DNA from: Brassica napus
Lineage: Eukaryota > Streptophyta > Magnoliopsida > Brassicales > Brassicaceae
Direction: 5' to 3'
Assembly (NCBI RefSeq): GCF_020379485.1
Contig: NC_063452.1
Span: 12,379,065 to 12,443,064 of the forward strand
DNA: 64,000 nucleotides
The position numbers were made by a program, and so were the translations under genes. How positions within the stretch are numbered: position 1 is the first letter of the stretch; every line of letters begins with the position of its first letter. Shown in pieces: positions 12,251 to 22,005 of this stretch. The notes beneath the pieces were generated by a model. It saw only the letters and a list, made by a program, of their open reading frames with translations, was not told where the DNA came from and ran no database searches.

Positions 12251-13571
12251 GACAATCGTGGATCTTTTTCTCGCATAATAATTATGTTTATTGTAAATAG
12301 TAGTATATTTTTAGCTTTGTACTTTGGTAAGAGTGGTAGCAGCTATGTTTGGTCATGTAGTGATGATGACTAATGAAACTTTCGAACATGAAAAGCTTAT
12401 GAAGAAGAAAAATAGACTTCTTCTTCTTCCTTTTGCATCATCTTTTTGAGGGTTAAGGGGAAATAACTTGAAATAGATAACTGATTGATGTATTATTCGT
12501 TATGCCCTATTGTCATATGGGATTATAGAAAATTGTTGGTGTTGTCTAGAATATGTGACAAAAAGCAGTGGTTAAAGAGTGGGCAAAAGATGTTAACCAT
12601 GTCATTTACTTTGAATTTATTTCATTTCTTTCTTTTTTACTGTGTGAATGGTATATTAGTAAATATGGAATGACGGAAAGAGAAGTAAATGCGAAGGCTT
12701 TATTGATATGTGAGAGGGTGAAAGTTGAGACAAAAACAGTGAAAAAACAGATTTACTTTTCCCTTTTCCTTTGTCGATGTGATGTTCTCTTTTCTTTTTG
12801 TTCGTAAGTGGTAAAAATTTAAGGACGAAACAACGACAAAAAGAAGGAGGAAGAAAAACGAATCCATAATTCTCGCACAAAAAAAATTCATAAATTTCAA
12901 GCTCCCGTAGGATATAGAGTAGGTTCTATTGAATAAAAAGTAAAAATATAGCTTCCTATATAACATACTGACAAATAATAATAAAATAATTTAGAATAAT
13001 ATTGCTCTGACTCTGATTTCAAATTTATCAGTTGCAAAATCATCGCGTGCACACGGGTTACAAAATGCATGTCGATTATTTCTTCGAGTTGTAACATTCA
13101 ATGCTTAGTAACCAAAAATCAATGATGTATAGTACTTATGTTATAAAACGACAAGTAACCTATATAAAGGATTTTTAAAATATACCCAGATTGAGTAAGA
13201 TAGCCCAAGCCCAGTTTTGTCCAAATTTCTGTGAGGTTCAAAACAGAATTGAAATACAGATTAACCGTATCGAAACTTTTGGAGAAAAGAATCCAAATCA
13301 AGTTTCATTTCAAAAGCGTTTGATATTGTTTTCATACTAAACAACCCAAACCAAATCCATATTTGGTAAACAGAAATTGCTTAGCTAAAGTGAACCAACC
13401 CGCTTTTCTGAATGCATGGATGGACCGGCATGTGGTGGTTGCAAAGCTTGTTAACTCGTTTTAACGATATCTTAAATCCGATCCATCTCATACGACCAAT
13501 ATATTAAACCGGCATTTGTGCCGGTACAGTATGAGCTAATCAGTAGATGTAATGTGATGTGTATCTGCATC
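12251..13571. other. 3' region of MAKR-like gene and AT-rich spacer
   Basis: The first 150-250 bases are probably the 3' UTR. The rest is AT-rich and carries only short ORFs (such as 12485-12673) without recognisable features. A short inverted repeat, ACCGGCATTTGTGCCGGT, sits near 13509-13526. No gene is supported. Confidence 0.5.
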
Positions 13572-13574
13572 TAA

Positions 13575-14765
13575 GGTGGGGGTATTGGAAGTAGAAGTTT
13601 GATGGAATTTGAAGGAATCATAGTTTCCATTAAATTATACTGTTATTCAATTATGCATTTCATCAATTCTTTCAAATTCTTCTGTTATTGGATTAAAGAT
13701 TTGTAATCAATTTTCTAATTACTTTAAATTCTAGTGTTATTCAATATTTGATAGATTTTGTAGTAATGTTATTCGAAAAGAATTTAATGGAAAATTATTG
13801 TAAAAAAACAAAGAACCAATTCCTTACTCTTATGAAGAGAATTGTATCGTAATAAAACACAACAATAATCACATTTATCTCTATTTCTCTGTTTTTTTAT
13901 TTGTTCCAAACGTAGGGCAAAGAATGGTGACGATCAGTCTGAACCTCCATGTTCACATACAGAGTTGTAACTCATGCCTCTCTACGGTTTTGTAATGATA
14001 GTATAAACTATTGCACGGCGATCATATGGTCGGAGAATCATCGCCGTCATTTGTGACGGGAGAGAGAGTAGTGGTAGCACTCGTGGTTTCACGTGTTATC
14101 CTGTCTCTCCTTCTATCTCTTATCCCTCATGGTGTCTCCGTCTTTCTCCTCTGCCTATCCACTTTCCTCATCGAGTAACGCGCCGAGAGTTCTCCGCTTC
14201 TTCTCTCTCGTTTCAACGCCAGGTAATATTAATTTCCCCTTCGTAATCTATGGATCGTAATCCTCTCTCTATCTCGCTAGGATAGTTTCTGAAACTTTTT
14301 TTTTTTTTGAAAAAAGGGCAGATAGTTTCTGAAACTTTTCAATCTAGTTGACATTTGAAAAGCATGAAACTCGTAGTTTTTGTTTTCATTCTTTGTGTTA
14401 TCATTAGTCAATGACGTTAGTTTAGTATTTACCGTTTGCTCATATTATTTGTTTGTATAAGATAATCATTTGCATATACATATGTATGTGAAAGATGACT
14501 AGTAAATATATTTATTTTTTCAATTTTTGTATTAGGATGGAAATGGGAGAAACGTCACAACCAAAAATTCAAAAATTTCATAGATTTTAGAGAAATTAAT
14601 ATTCTGTCAAATTTATGTCAATTCCTTTAAAATCCATAAGAAAAAGTAAACATAAGAATTATGTAAATGCATCCAAACCTCGTCAAATCTTATAATCTAG
14701 TGCAAAAATTCTTATTTATGAATTCTTTGAAATTCTATTAAATTTCTGGATCGAATACCACCCCC
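13575..14765. mobile_element. PIF/Harbinger-like non-autonomous element carrying a gene-like insert
   Basis: The left end GGTGGGGGTATTGGA and the inverted right end GGGGGTGGTATTCGA match at 12 of 15 bases. Both ends are flanked by TAA (13572-13574 and 14766-14768), the target duplication typical of PIF/Harbinger elements. Subterminal regions are AT-rich with repeated AATTCTTT/AAATTC words. The middle, about 13900-14290, is much richer in GC and looks like the 5' exon and first intron of an ordinary gene. No transposase is present, so mobility would need help in trans. Confidence 0.72.
14026..14178 (+). pseudogene. Captured exon-like fragment with 50-residue ORF
   Basis: Within the Harbinger-like element an ATG opens 50 codons: MVGESSPSFVTGERVVVA, then a strongly hydrophobic stretch and the stop. 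CT-rich sequence and a potential donor site (CAG followed by GTAATA at 14222) come after it, as in a 5' exon. The host gene of origin is not recognised. The piece may be non-coding 5' UTR rather than protein. Confidence 0.3.
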
Positions 14766-14768
14766 TAA

Positions 14769-16309
14769 GAGTCAAAAATGCGGGGTCATTCATATTAAAT
14801 ATTGGCCAAAGTCTCATTTACTCCGCCACTAGGTTCTTTTACTAATAGTTATTAATATATTTCTTATGATTTAAACATGAAAATAACTTATTTTTTATAT
14901 TCTTAATTATTTTAGTTTTCTTTAATTTTTATCTCGGTCTACGTCTTCTTAGTACAAAAGAAAATCATAAAAATATGAAACCATGAGAGCATAATTACAT
15001 ATCAAATATTACACATAATAAAGTAAAATAAGAATGTGAACTTCCTTTTTAGACAACAAATGTGAACTTTTGGTCTCTCTTAATCTACTTTGTTTTTTAA
15101 ACCAGGAAAATATATTAAATTACCAATAAACATTGAAACACACAAATCCAAGTAAAAATAAAATAAAAAATAAAGTTCGGTGATAATTTAGAAGAAAACT
15201 TAAAAAAAACTATTATAGTTAATTATATAATGATAAATCTAATTATTCATTAAAAATATATCTACTTTAGCCGTTTTAGAGATTAAACCATTAAACACAT
15301 GTTCGTAACATGATTACATAAGCAACTCTCTGAACTTAATATTAAAGCATAAGTTTTCCTATAAATTAAACAGTAATAAAACATATAAGCGAAATAACTG
15401 CCATTAAATAATTTAGAACATGTAATAAAACCGATTTGCTTCGTAGTTTTTTAAACTCAACGAAAGAAAGAAAAACATAAAAGTCCAAATAAACAGAAAA
15501 CAAATATCGAAAGTACAAAAATATAGATGTCAAAAACCCAAAAAAGGATCTAAAGCTAAAGAGAGAATTAAGCTTTGATGTTGTTCATATAGCCGTTAAT
15601 GCAAACAACTCCACCAATAATATTGTTTGACAAAAAATATTGTTTGATCTGCACAAAATGATTGAACCACTGAAAAGAGAACGTTCACATCAAAATGAAA
15701 GTGATATCATAAAAATAACGCAAGCAATTGAAACAACCAGAAAACACTATACCTAGAGGATGAAAAAAAAACTATAACTTATACAACTTTGAATGAATGA
15801 GAAAAATGAAATTATAAAATTTAAAACATCTTACATTACATGAAAACAAGAATTGGTCTTCACTTGTGAAAGTTAAAACAATTATAATTTTAGTTCCAAT
15901 TATAAATTTCGAGATAGTTATATTATTTAAATGAATAAATTAATGATTTAAGCTAAAAACTAATAAGAAGTTAAAATAATTATAATTCCAATTAGAAATT
16001 TCGAAATAGTATAATATTTAAATTAATAAATTAATTAAAAATTTCGAAATATTTATATTATTTAAATTAATAAATTAAATATTTAAGCTAAAAACTAACA
16101 AAAAAAACTAACAATAATATGAAAAATAAGCAAGATTAGCTAAAATCATGGAGAATGTGACAAATCAGCAAAATCACTTCATAAATAATAGCATAGATTA
16201 ATGTATTTGTTATTGAGAAAATAATATATATCATTTTATTATCGCGCTAAACTTTTTACAATACCTATGAATTTCGTAAACAAAAATATTCCTCTTCATA
16301 TACAAAGAC
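14769..16309. other. AT-rich spacer with degenerate tandem repeat
   Basis: No coding region is visible. The stretch is over two-thirds A+T. From 15871 to about 16110 a unit of roughly 98 bp occurs about two and a half times (starts near 15871 and 15969, third copy partial), marked by TTAAAAYAATTATAATT and AAATTTCGARATA words. Confidence 0.55.
16212..16306 (+). repeat. Direct repeat copy 1 flanking the Mpv17-carrying element
   Basis: About 90 bp starting ATTGAGAAAATAAT and containing CGCGCTAA and ATTTCGTAAACAAAA recurs at 18241-18329 in the same orientation with scattered changes. This copy ends 4 bases before the TAA target site of the element at 16313-18114. Confidence 0.8.
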
Positions 16310-16529
16310 TAAGTGGGGCTTATTGGATTAGGGATTTCATAAAATTTTAGGTTTTTGCCAAATTCTCCCTTATTGGATTAGGTATTTATAAAAAAAATTA
16401 CAAATCCTCCTTTATTGGATGTATCATTTATAAAAACTCTTTTAAATCACCCTTTATTGGAAAATATGGATTTCATCAATGAGATTCATCAAAAGTTATT
16501 TTGGATTATTAAAAACTATCATTTACCCT

Positions 16530-17215
16530 TCAAATCCAATAGAACAAAATACCATCTAAAGAGATGGAATTTAAGAAGAAAAAAAAGATTATTTCATATT
16601 TACTACGATCTCCACGAGATCTTTGCGCCATATCAAAACTATCGGAGCTTGTAGCCACAACATCGTCCACAAAAAGGTCTGAAAATGAAGATGGCGTTGA
16701 AGGCACGGAAGAGTTATAAACAAATTGAGCGTTGGTTTCGACTGATGGGGACATAGACTGAGAGGGGGAGGTCACAACATCCAGCTGTATATCTTCTTCT
16801 AACATGACTAGATTAGCAAATCTGTTTGATCCTTTTGCATCACTTAACTGTAAGCAACTATCTCGGAGGCCATCTACACTGGATTTACATTTCAAATCCA
16901 CCACAAGGGTAGACAGTGGTAGTGTGCAGCAGCAAAGACTAAAGGAGCAGAAGAAGTAGGTGAAACAGAAGTTGATGTAGTGATGTTCCCAATGAAACCA
17001 GAATCCGTGTTAAATTGTGTAGTTTCCGGAACACATACTATATCAGATAGAGAATCGCTAATAGATGTGGAATTATCTGCTGGTGAGCTTATAGGAGGGA
17101 CAGAATCAGTTTCCATTGAGTCAGAATGAGTTATTTGGAGGGTTGAGACATTTGCATCAGTGTTGTATGCAGTAGCTTTAGATGGTACATGGAAACATAC
17201 CTCTTCAGCTAACAA
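16530..17215 (-). pseudogene. Captured Ser/Thr-rich reading frames of unknown origin
   Basis: Two overlapping minus-strand frames, 16892-17215 and 16530-16904, are rich in serine, threonine and aspartate (for example THSDSMETDSVPPISSP and SVPSTPSSFSDLF). Base composition is higher in GC than the element ends. The two frames differ, so either a small deletion separates them or an intron was present. I recognise no domain. A loose likeness to the variable C-terminal part of LINE ORF1 proteins is possible but unproven. Confidence 0.35.
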
Positions 17216-17259
17216 ACCTTACTTCTCTTGCCGTCTTCAACATCTCCTAAAACAATATA

Positions 17260-17752
17260 TCAGGCAAAAGATGTTGACGTAAAGTAGTTGCTATTGAACA
17301 GGAATGTATCAGAAGTTTGCGATCTGAAGAAGCGGCCATGCTCCGCCTTCAAGAGCTATAGCTGGTAGAAAATCTGTCTTGAGTCCTTCTTTAACTTGAG
17401 ATGTGTTCTTGCCCGTAGCTTATCCCATTATGTGAAGAATATAAGTAGATCTATGGGGCCAAATATAAGACCATCCATTGCCACTTTGGCTGCCACTGTG
17501 CCACAAAACGTGTTGACTTCGGTACATATCAAAGCTTTTATATCAAGGCCTCCGTACCTGCGATACCGCAAGTATAACAGTTTTGCTGGATTAGGTGAGA
17601 TGCAAACATGAGCATTTATAGCTAAATGATTATGAAAGAAGCAGGAAAGAAACCAGAAGTGGCCAACATTACCAACAAAACCAAGTCCAAACATGCTTGT
17701 GATAGCTACTCGCTTCCAGTTGAGCTTGAAATCTGCATCTTTATTTGTGTCC
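17260..17752 (-). pseudogene. Mpv17/PMP22-family gene fragment, captured and broken
   Basis: Read on the minus strand, an acceptor-like CAG near 17750 is followed by DTNKDADFKLNWKRVAI and GHFW (to about 17645), then an intron-like stretch, then VAAKVAMDGLIFGPIDLL (about 17500-17445) and, after a one-base shift, KEGLKTDFLPAIALEGGAWP and QIANF. These match the C-terminal half of the peroxisomal/mitochondrial Mpv17-PMP22 membrane family. From memory the closest is Arabidopsis AT3G24570. Stops after QIANF and PVQ and the frameshift make it non-functional. The intron is retained, so genomic DNA rather than mRNA was captured. Confidence 0.72.
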
Positions 17753-18117
17753 TGTTATATGGAAACATAGATTAGCAATATATTAACAGATATATTCATC
17801 CGGCAACCTATATATATGTCAATACTTTAGCCACAAAATCAGAGCAATATATAACAACCGTAAATATATATTTTTCCCCTACCAACCTATATCCATAGAT
17901 CTTAGATACAAATAGGAATAGAAAGTTGTGGCCGAATTTATTATTAAAATAGTTTAGAAATATCTTACCAAATCCTACCAAAGTTTCCTTTTAAATCTCC
18001 ATCCAAATCCTTGAATTCAACAAAACCCTACATCAAAATCATAGAATTCAACAAAACCCTCTAAATCTTAAAATCTTCAAAACCTACTCAAACCCTTAAT
18101 TCAATAAGCCCCCCTAA

Positions 18118-18458
18118 AATTACAATATCGCAAAAGCATATATAACAACAAAGAAATCTTCTTAACCGGAGTACTAATCAAAATGTGGGGTATTAGTACT
18201 AAACAATGGGAAAGTATTCTTAATGTGCATTTATTCTACCATTGAGAAAATAATTTATCATTTTCTTAACGCGCTAACCTTTTAGGTATGTATTTCGTAA
18301 ACAAAAGTATTTCATAATTCATATACAAAAGAGTCAAAGACCATGAAAATATCGCAAAACAGACAAAACAACGAAGAATAATAATATTCTGAACCGGATA
18401 ACAAAACCGATCAATAACTAACTACTAATCGTTGACAAAAAAAAAAAAAAACTAACTA
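18118..18458. other. Spacer downstream of the LEA_2 gene, containing direct repeat copy 2
   Basis: This is AT-rich 3' flanking sequence of the minus-strand LEA_2 gene. It includes the second copy (18241-18329) of the repeat at 16212-16306 and an ACTAACTACTAATC word repeated at 18416 and 18451 around a poly(A) run. It probably holds the 3' UTR of the LEA_2 gene. Confidence 0.5.
18241..18329 (+). repeat. Direct repeat copy 2 (partner of 16212-16306)
   Basis: It shares ATTGAGAAAATAAT, GCGCTAA and ATTTCGTAAACAAAA blocks with the first copy in the same order and spacing. It starts about 125 bp to the right of the Harbinger-like element. Confidence 0.8.
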
Positions 18459-19106
18459 CTAATCACATAACAAATTTTGAATAAACCGGCCGTTTAAATT
18501 AAGTCTCATGGTGCAACTCATCACACCAATTTTCCATTTTCTCCTTCCCATCACTTTAATCCTTCCTCTAACCTGAGCAACACTTGTCAGTTCCAAAAAC
18601 CCAGACCTCAAATCCGAATCCAAACCCCTCGTATTCAATAACCGAAACGAACCGATCTCAGCCTCAATCCCGGTTACTCTAACCGTCTTATGAGCCTCTA
18701 CCCGTCTCCCGCCAATCGTCGTCTCTCCCACAACTTCATGATCAGCGTAAACAATCCTCAACGAAGTATCCTCGAACTCGAAAGCTCCGAAGTTCGAATT
18801 TCGAATCGAGATATCGCTCACTAGCGTCGCGTTGAAGTAAGGGTTCGTTGAGTTGCCGCTGAATAGGAGATCTCTTGTGGATATAGATACGGTTTCGATC
18901 TCTGGTTTTGAGATACGGAGAAAGATCAAGGAGAGGATGAGGCAGACTGCGAAGACGATGACGATGATTGTTAAGGAGTAGACAAGACAGTTTCCTGGAG
19001 GCTCCTCTGTTTTCCGACGCCAGATTTTTGGTCCGTTCTGTTGTTCTTCATCGCTCCGTCCATAGATTTCTGTCGGTGCTAACGTCATACGATCTTCATC
19101 AGCCAT
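18459..19106 (-). CDS. LEA_2 / NHL-type single-pass membrane protein (AT1G64065-like)
   Basis: One uninterrupted exon of 215 residues. A short polar N-terminus is followed by one hydrophobic transmembrane segment (about residues 41-63) and a region typical of the LEA_2 (late embryogenesis abundant, hydroxyproline-rich) fold. It includes NPYFNATLVSDISIRNSNFG around 88-107, the usual conserved block near the start of that domain. The C-terminus keeps the usual MSCTMRLNL pattern with paired cysteines. Related proteins sit in the plasma membrane or ER, and some function in defence (NDR1/HIN1-like). The specific role here is unknown. The ATG chosen is the first in the frame and has a CT-rich leader upstream. 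Its neighbours match AT1G64065 next to RBOHF. Confidence 0.85.
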   Translation of the reverse strand: MADEDRMTLAPTEIYGRSDEEQQNGPKIWRRKTEEPPGNCLVYSLTIIVIVFAVCLILSLIFLRISKPEIETVSISTRDLLFSGNSTNPYFNATLVSDISIRNSNFGAFEFEDTSLRIVYADHEVVGETTIGGRRVEAHKTVRVTGIEAEIGSFRLLNTRGLDSDLRSGFLELTSVAQVRGRIKVMGRRKWKIGVMSCTMRLNLNGRFIQNLLCD

Positions 19107-19126
19107 TAGTGATAGGTGTTGTGATC

Positions 19127-19148
19127 AGAGGAGGAGGAGGAGGAGGAG
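19127..19148 (+). repeat. (GAG)n microsatellite in the LEA_2 5' region
   Basis: About seven GAG/GGA units lie 20 bp upstream of the LEA_2 start codon, so CTC repeats would be in its 5' UTR. Confidence 0.9.
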
Positions 19149-19809
19149 TTAATGGGGAATGTGTGTATGTACGTAGTTGGTTTCATTTGGCGGTTAAAAG
19201 AGGAAGTTAAGGGGCTTTAGTAGGACACGTGGCGAGATCGTGACGAGTTAAGAAGAGTCCTCATATAATTACGCGGTATTTTTGTTCACTTTTTCCATAG
19301 GTTTTATTTCTCGACTCGGTATAAATTTCTTCAAGTCTTTTCCGGAGGCCGTGGTTTTCTTTTGTTTTCTTTAATGCACATATTTTCTTTTAATCATTAT
19401 TTCCGCTTTTAAAAATACTATATGCTTATGAAAAAAAAAATATCTAATAGTATATAACTATATATTACCAAAGGCCAAACTTTTATGTAGTTTAAGGATA
19501 TTTTTCCATAAAAAAGGATATTTTTCCATTTTATTATTGCATGAATAATTTCATTACTACAAGTCCATAAACATATAAAACTAAAATGATCATGTGATAC
19601 GTAACAGCAAACAAGCGAAGAGGGACATCTTTGAAAAGTAGACCTTATTGAAAGAAGTAGGATGAAAATCAAATGAGAAAAACGACTCCTAAGACAAATC
19701 TCAAATCAACAAATTGGAAGTATGCTAAATTAAATGATTATTTGTTGTTAGTTAGTTAATTAACGTCAACGAATAATTTGCAACCAATAATTGTGGTGGC
19801 CGTTAGTCA
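19149..19809. other. Upstream region of LEA_2 gene
   Basis: The first 200 bases include GACACGTGGC at about 19224, a perfect G-box/ABRE-like core (CACGTG), 120 bp upstream of the LEA_2 start codon. Such motifs bind bZIP factors in ABA- or light-responsive genes, so regulation by them is an inference. The remainder is AT-rich with no recognisable gene. Confidence 0.45.
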
Positions 19810-20044
19810 GAGCATCTCGAACCATATTTTAAACTCTAAAATAGAGTTTAGAGTAAAAATGTTCTAATAATACCCTATCTTTTCATTTTATAATAGAATA
19901 AAAATGAATTTAGTCTATAATTAGAATAATCTATTTTTTTTTTAATCTTTCTATTTATACAATATAATATTATTGGAGTAAAACTTAATTCTATTATCAT
20001 TATTCTATTTTGAAGAAAAAAATAGTTAACCATGGAAGACGTTC
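19810..20044. mobile_element. MITE-like element of the GAGCATCTC type
   Basis: The left end GAGCATCTCGAACCAT and the inverted right end GAACGTCTTCCATGGTTA are imperfect inverted repeats of a type often seen in Brassicaceae intergenic DNA. The interior is AT-rich with CTCTAAAATAGAGTTTAGAG palindromic words. No clear target duplication was found, so the family is not assigned. Confidence 0.4.
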
Positions 20045-20181
20045 TTACTGGCGCAATGTTTCAAACTCTGTCATCTACGAACCTCCAATGTTAGTCTTTT
20101 CTTTGATTACCGGAGCATTTTAACTATCAAAAGGGGACAAATATTTTGATGTGCTTGACGTATTTCAAATATATATATATA

Positions 20182-21298
20182 CTAGTATTATCTTCCGTGC
20201 GGTCGCACAGATCAATTAATTTTACTGTATTAAAAGTTTTTAAATCATAAAACTGATATGATTATCAACATATCAAAATAAATTATTATTTTAATCATAC
20301 TTTTGTTATCAAAATCACATATTTTTTAAACTCAGATAACACATTGGATCGTAAGCTTAGCACATTGTATAAAAGAATAGATTTCATATAATGTTTTTAA
20401 TATCGAATGTATGTAAACTGTCATTAAAATCTCTTAAATGAATATTTACATGTACAATCGTTTTTATATCTGAATTATATATCTGCAAGAAAAAAATCAT
20501 AGGTAGATTAGTAGAGTTAACAAACTTTAGAATAATATATACATAAACACTTAGTATTTAAATTGGAATATGTTTCCCCTACGGAGCCTCACATATATGA
20601 TATAATAGAGACTAACAACACTCTCATTTTTCTAACTCCCTTTTAACCTTTATCATGTTTTGTTTCACAAAAGCTTGATTTATATTTCTTTGTATATAAA
20701 AAATGTATACAAAACTGAGTTTCGTTTATTTAAACAGTTTTATATATCAAAATTACAAATGTAAATATGTTTACCTTTTTCCACAAGATAAAGATTTTCA
20801 CATTGAAATCATTTCATGTCTCTGATAGTAGTATTCTGAAAGAAAACTATGACTTTCGATTCCTTTGTAAATTCTGATAGAATCTTCAACTTATACTTCT
20901 AAAGAAAGAATCATAGAATATTTTTTTTTAAAGAGAAGAATAAAGATCTTTATCATACTCAAAACTTAAAAAAAAAAAGACAAAGAAGATGAAATAGATA
21001 GGGAAGAAGAGGAGAGAAAAATACATAAAATTTTGAATGAAAGGAGATGAAAAAGTTAATATTGAGAGTTGCTGAATTTTTCAACGTGTTATGATAATAA
21101 TTAGAGAAAAAAAAGAAACTTTTTTTTCAGTTACTAAACATCTACAATCAAACGAACGTGGTGATACAGAATTGTGTTTTTTTGTACAATGTTAAATTTA
21201 ACTTTTTAAAAACAGTTATGAATTTTTTTTTAATTTTTAAGATTTTAAAAAATATTACACATATTGCACAAGTGACTTGTGCTTTAGTATATAAGAGA
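20182..21298 (-). mobile_element. Non-autonomous Helitron
   Basis: On the minus strand the element begins TCTCTTATATACTAAAGCAC just after an A (at 21299) and ends with CTAG before a T (20181). About 9 bases before the end is a hairpin formed by TGTGCG-ACC-CGCACG (near 20194-20209). The 5' TC start, 3' hairpin plus CTAG terminus, and insertion between A and T without target duplication are the diagnostic features of Helitrons. At 1.1 kb it has no Rep/helicase gene. Both flanks are TATATATA tracts. Confidence 0.82.
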
Positions 21299-21449
21299 TA
21301 TATATATGGTTGCTAAAAATCTTATCAATCAGTGCAAACTTGAGTTCGTAATTAACAAAAACTGAAATCAGCTTTATAAAAGGTGAAAATCTTACAAAGT
21401 CTGGTTTGAAGTTTTAGTACTTGGTTGGTCCAAATTGCAATATTAGAAC

Positions 21450-21995
21450 CCTGTTCTGGAACGCGGTAGGCGCTAGTCGGGCGGTCGGGTTGGGCCTAGC
21501 GCCTAAAGAGAAAATCGGGGATTAATCGGAAATTATGCGGGGCGGAATTTTTAGATGTTATAAAACATGTTAATCTTTAATTGTGTATAACATTAATACA
21601 TTTTCATGTTTAAGATTGTATAAACACACACAAATAGAATATATAAACTTAATATAGTGTAATTTTCATCAAAATTATGAATATAAATGATATTTATAAA
21701 ATTTTAGATCAAATAAACAAATAAAAATATTATTAAAACAAAAAAAAATTAAAAAAATTAAAAAAATTAAAAAAAATATAAAAAAAAATATAAAAAAAAA
21801 AAAAAAAAATAGATTAGGCGGCCGCCTAGGCGGCTAGGCGGTCATTTAGGCGGCTAGGCGGTCATTTAGGCGGTCTAGGCGGAAAAAATCGGATATCCGA
21901 TTTTTTAAACCGATTTGGCATAAATCGGGGCAGAAAAGTGACGCGTAGCGCCTAGGCAGTAGGCGGCTAGGCGGCCGATTTTTAGAACATGGATC
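21450..21995. mobile_element. GC-rich-ended inverted-repeat element, copy 1
   Basis: The ends CCTGTTCTGGAACGCGGTAGG and, inverted, CATGTTCTAAAAATCGGCCGC are followed inward by GGCGGCTAGGCGG-type words that recur many times (21815-21890 and 21940-21975). A 10-bp direct repeat ATATTAGAAC flanks it (21440-21449 and 21996-22005), a length fitting Mutator-like insertion. The centre is AT-rich with AAAAAAATT repeats. No coding capacity. A relative is at 58434-58948. Confidence 0.65.
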
Positions 21996-22005
21996 ATATT
22001 AGAAC

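Larger units (their letters stand above)
16313..18114. mobile_element. PIF/Harbinger-like element with captured gene fragments (Pack-type)
   Basis: The left end GTGGGGCTTATTGGATTAGG and the inverted right end GGGGGGCTTATTGAATTAAG are clear terminal inverted repeats, and both sides carry TAA (16310-16312 and 18115-18117). Near the left end the word TTATTGGA recurs about every 40-50 bp (16320, 16370, 16412, 16453), like transposase-binding subterminal repeats. The interior is not transposase: it holds minus-strand pieces of an Mpv17/PMP22 gene and a serine/threonine-rich reading frame. It belongs to the same superfamily as 13575-14765 but has different end sequences. Confidence 0.8.
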
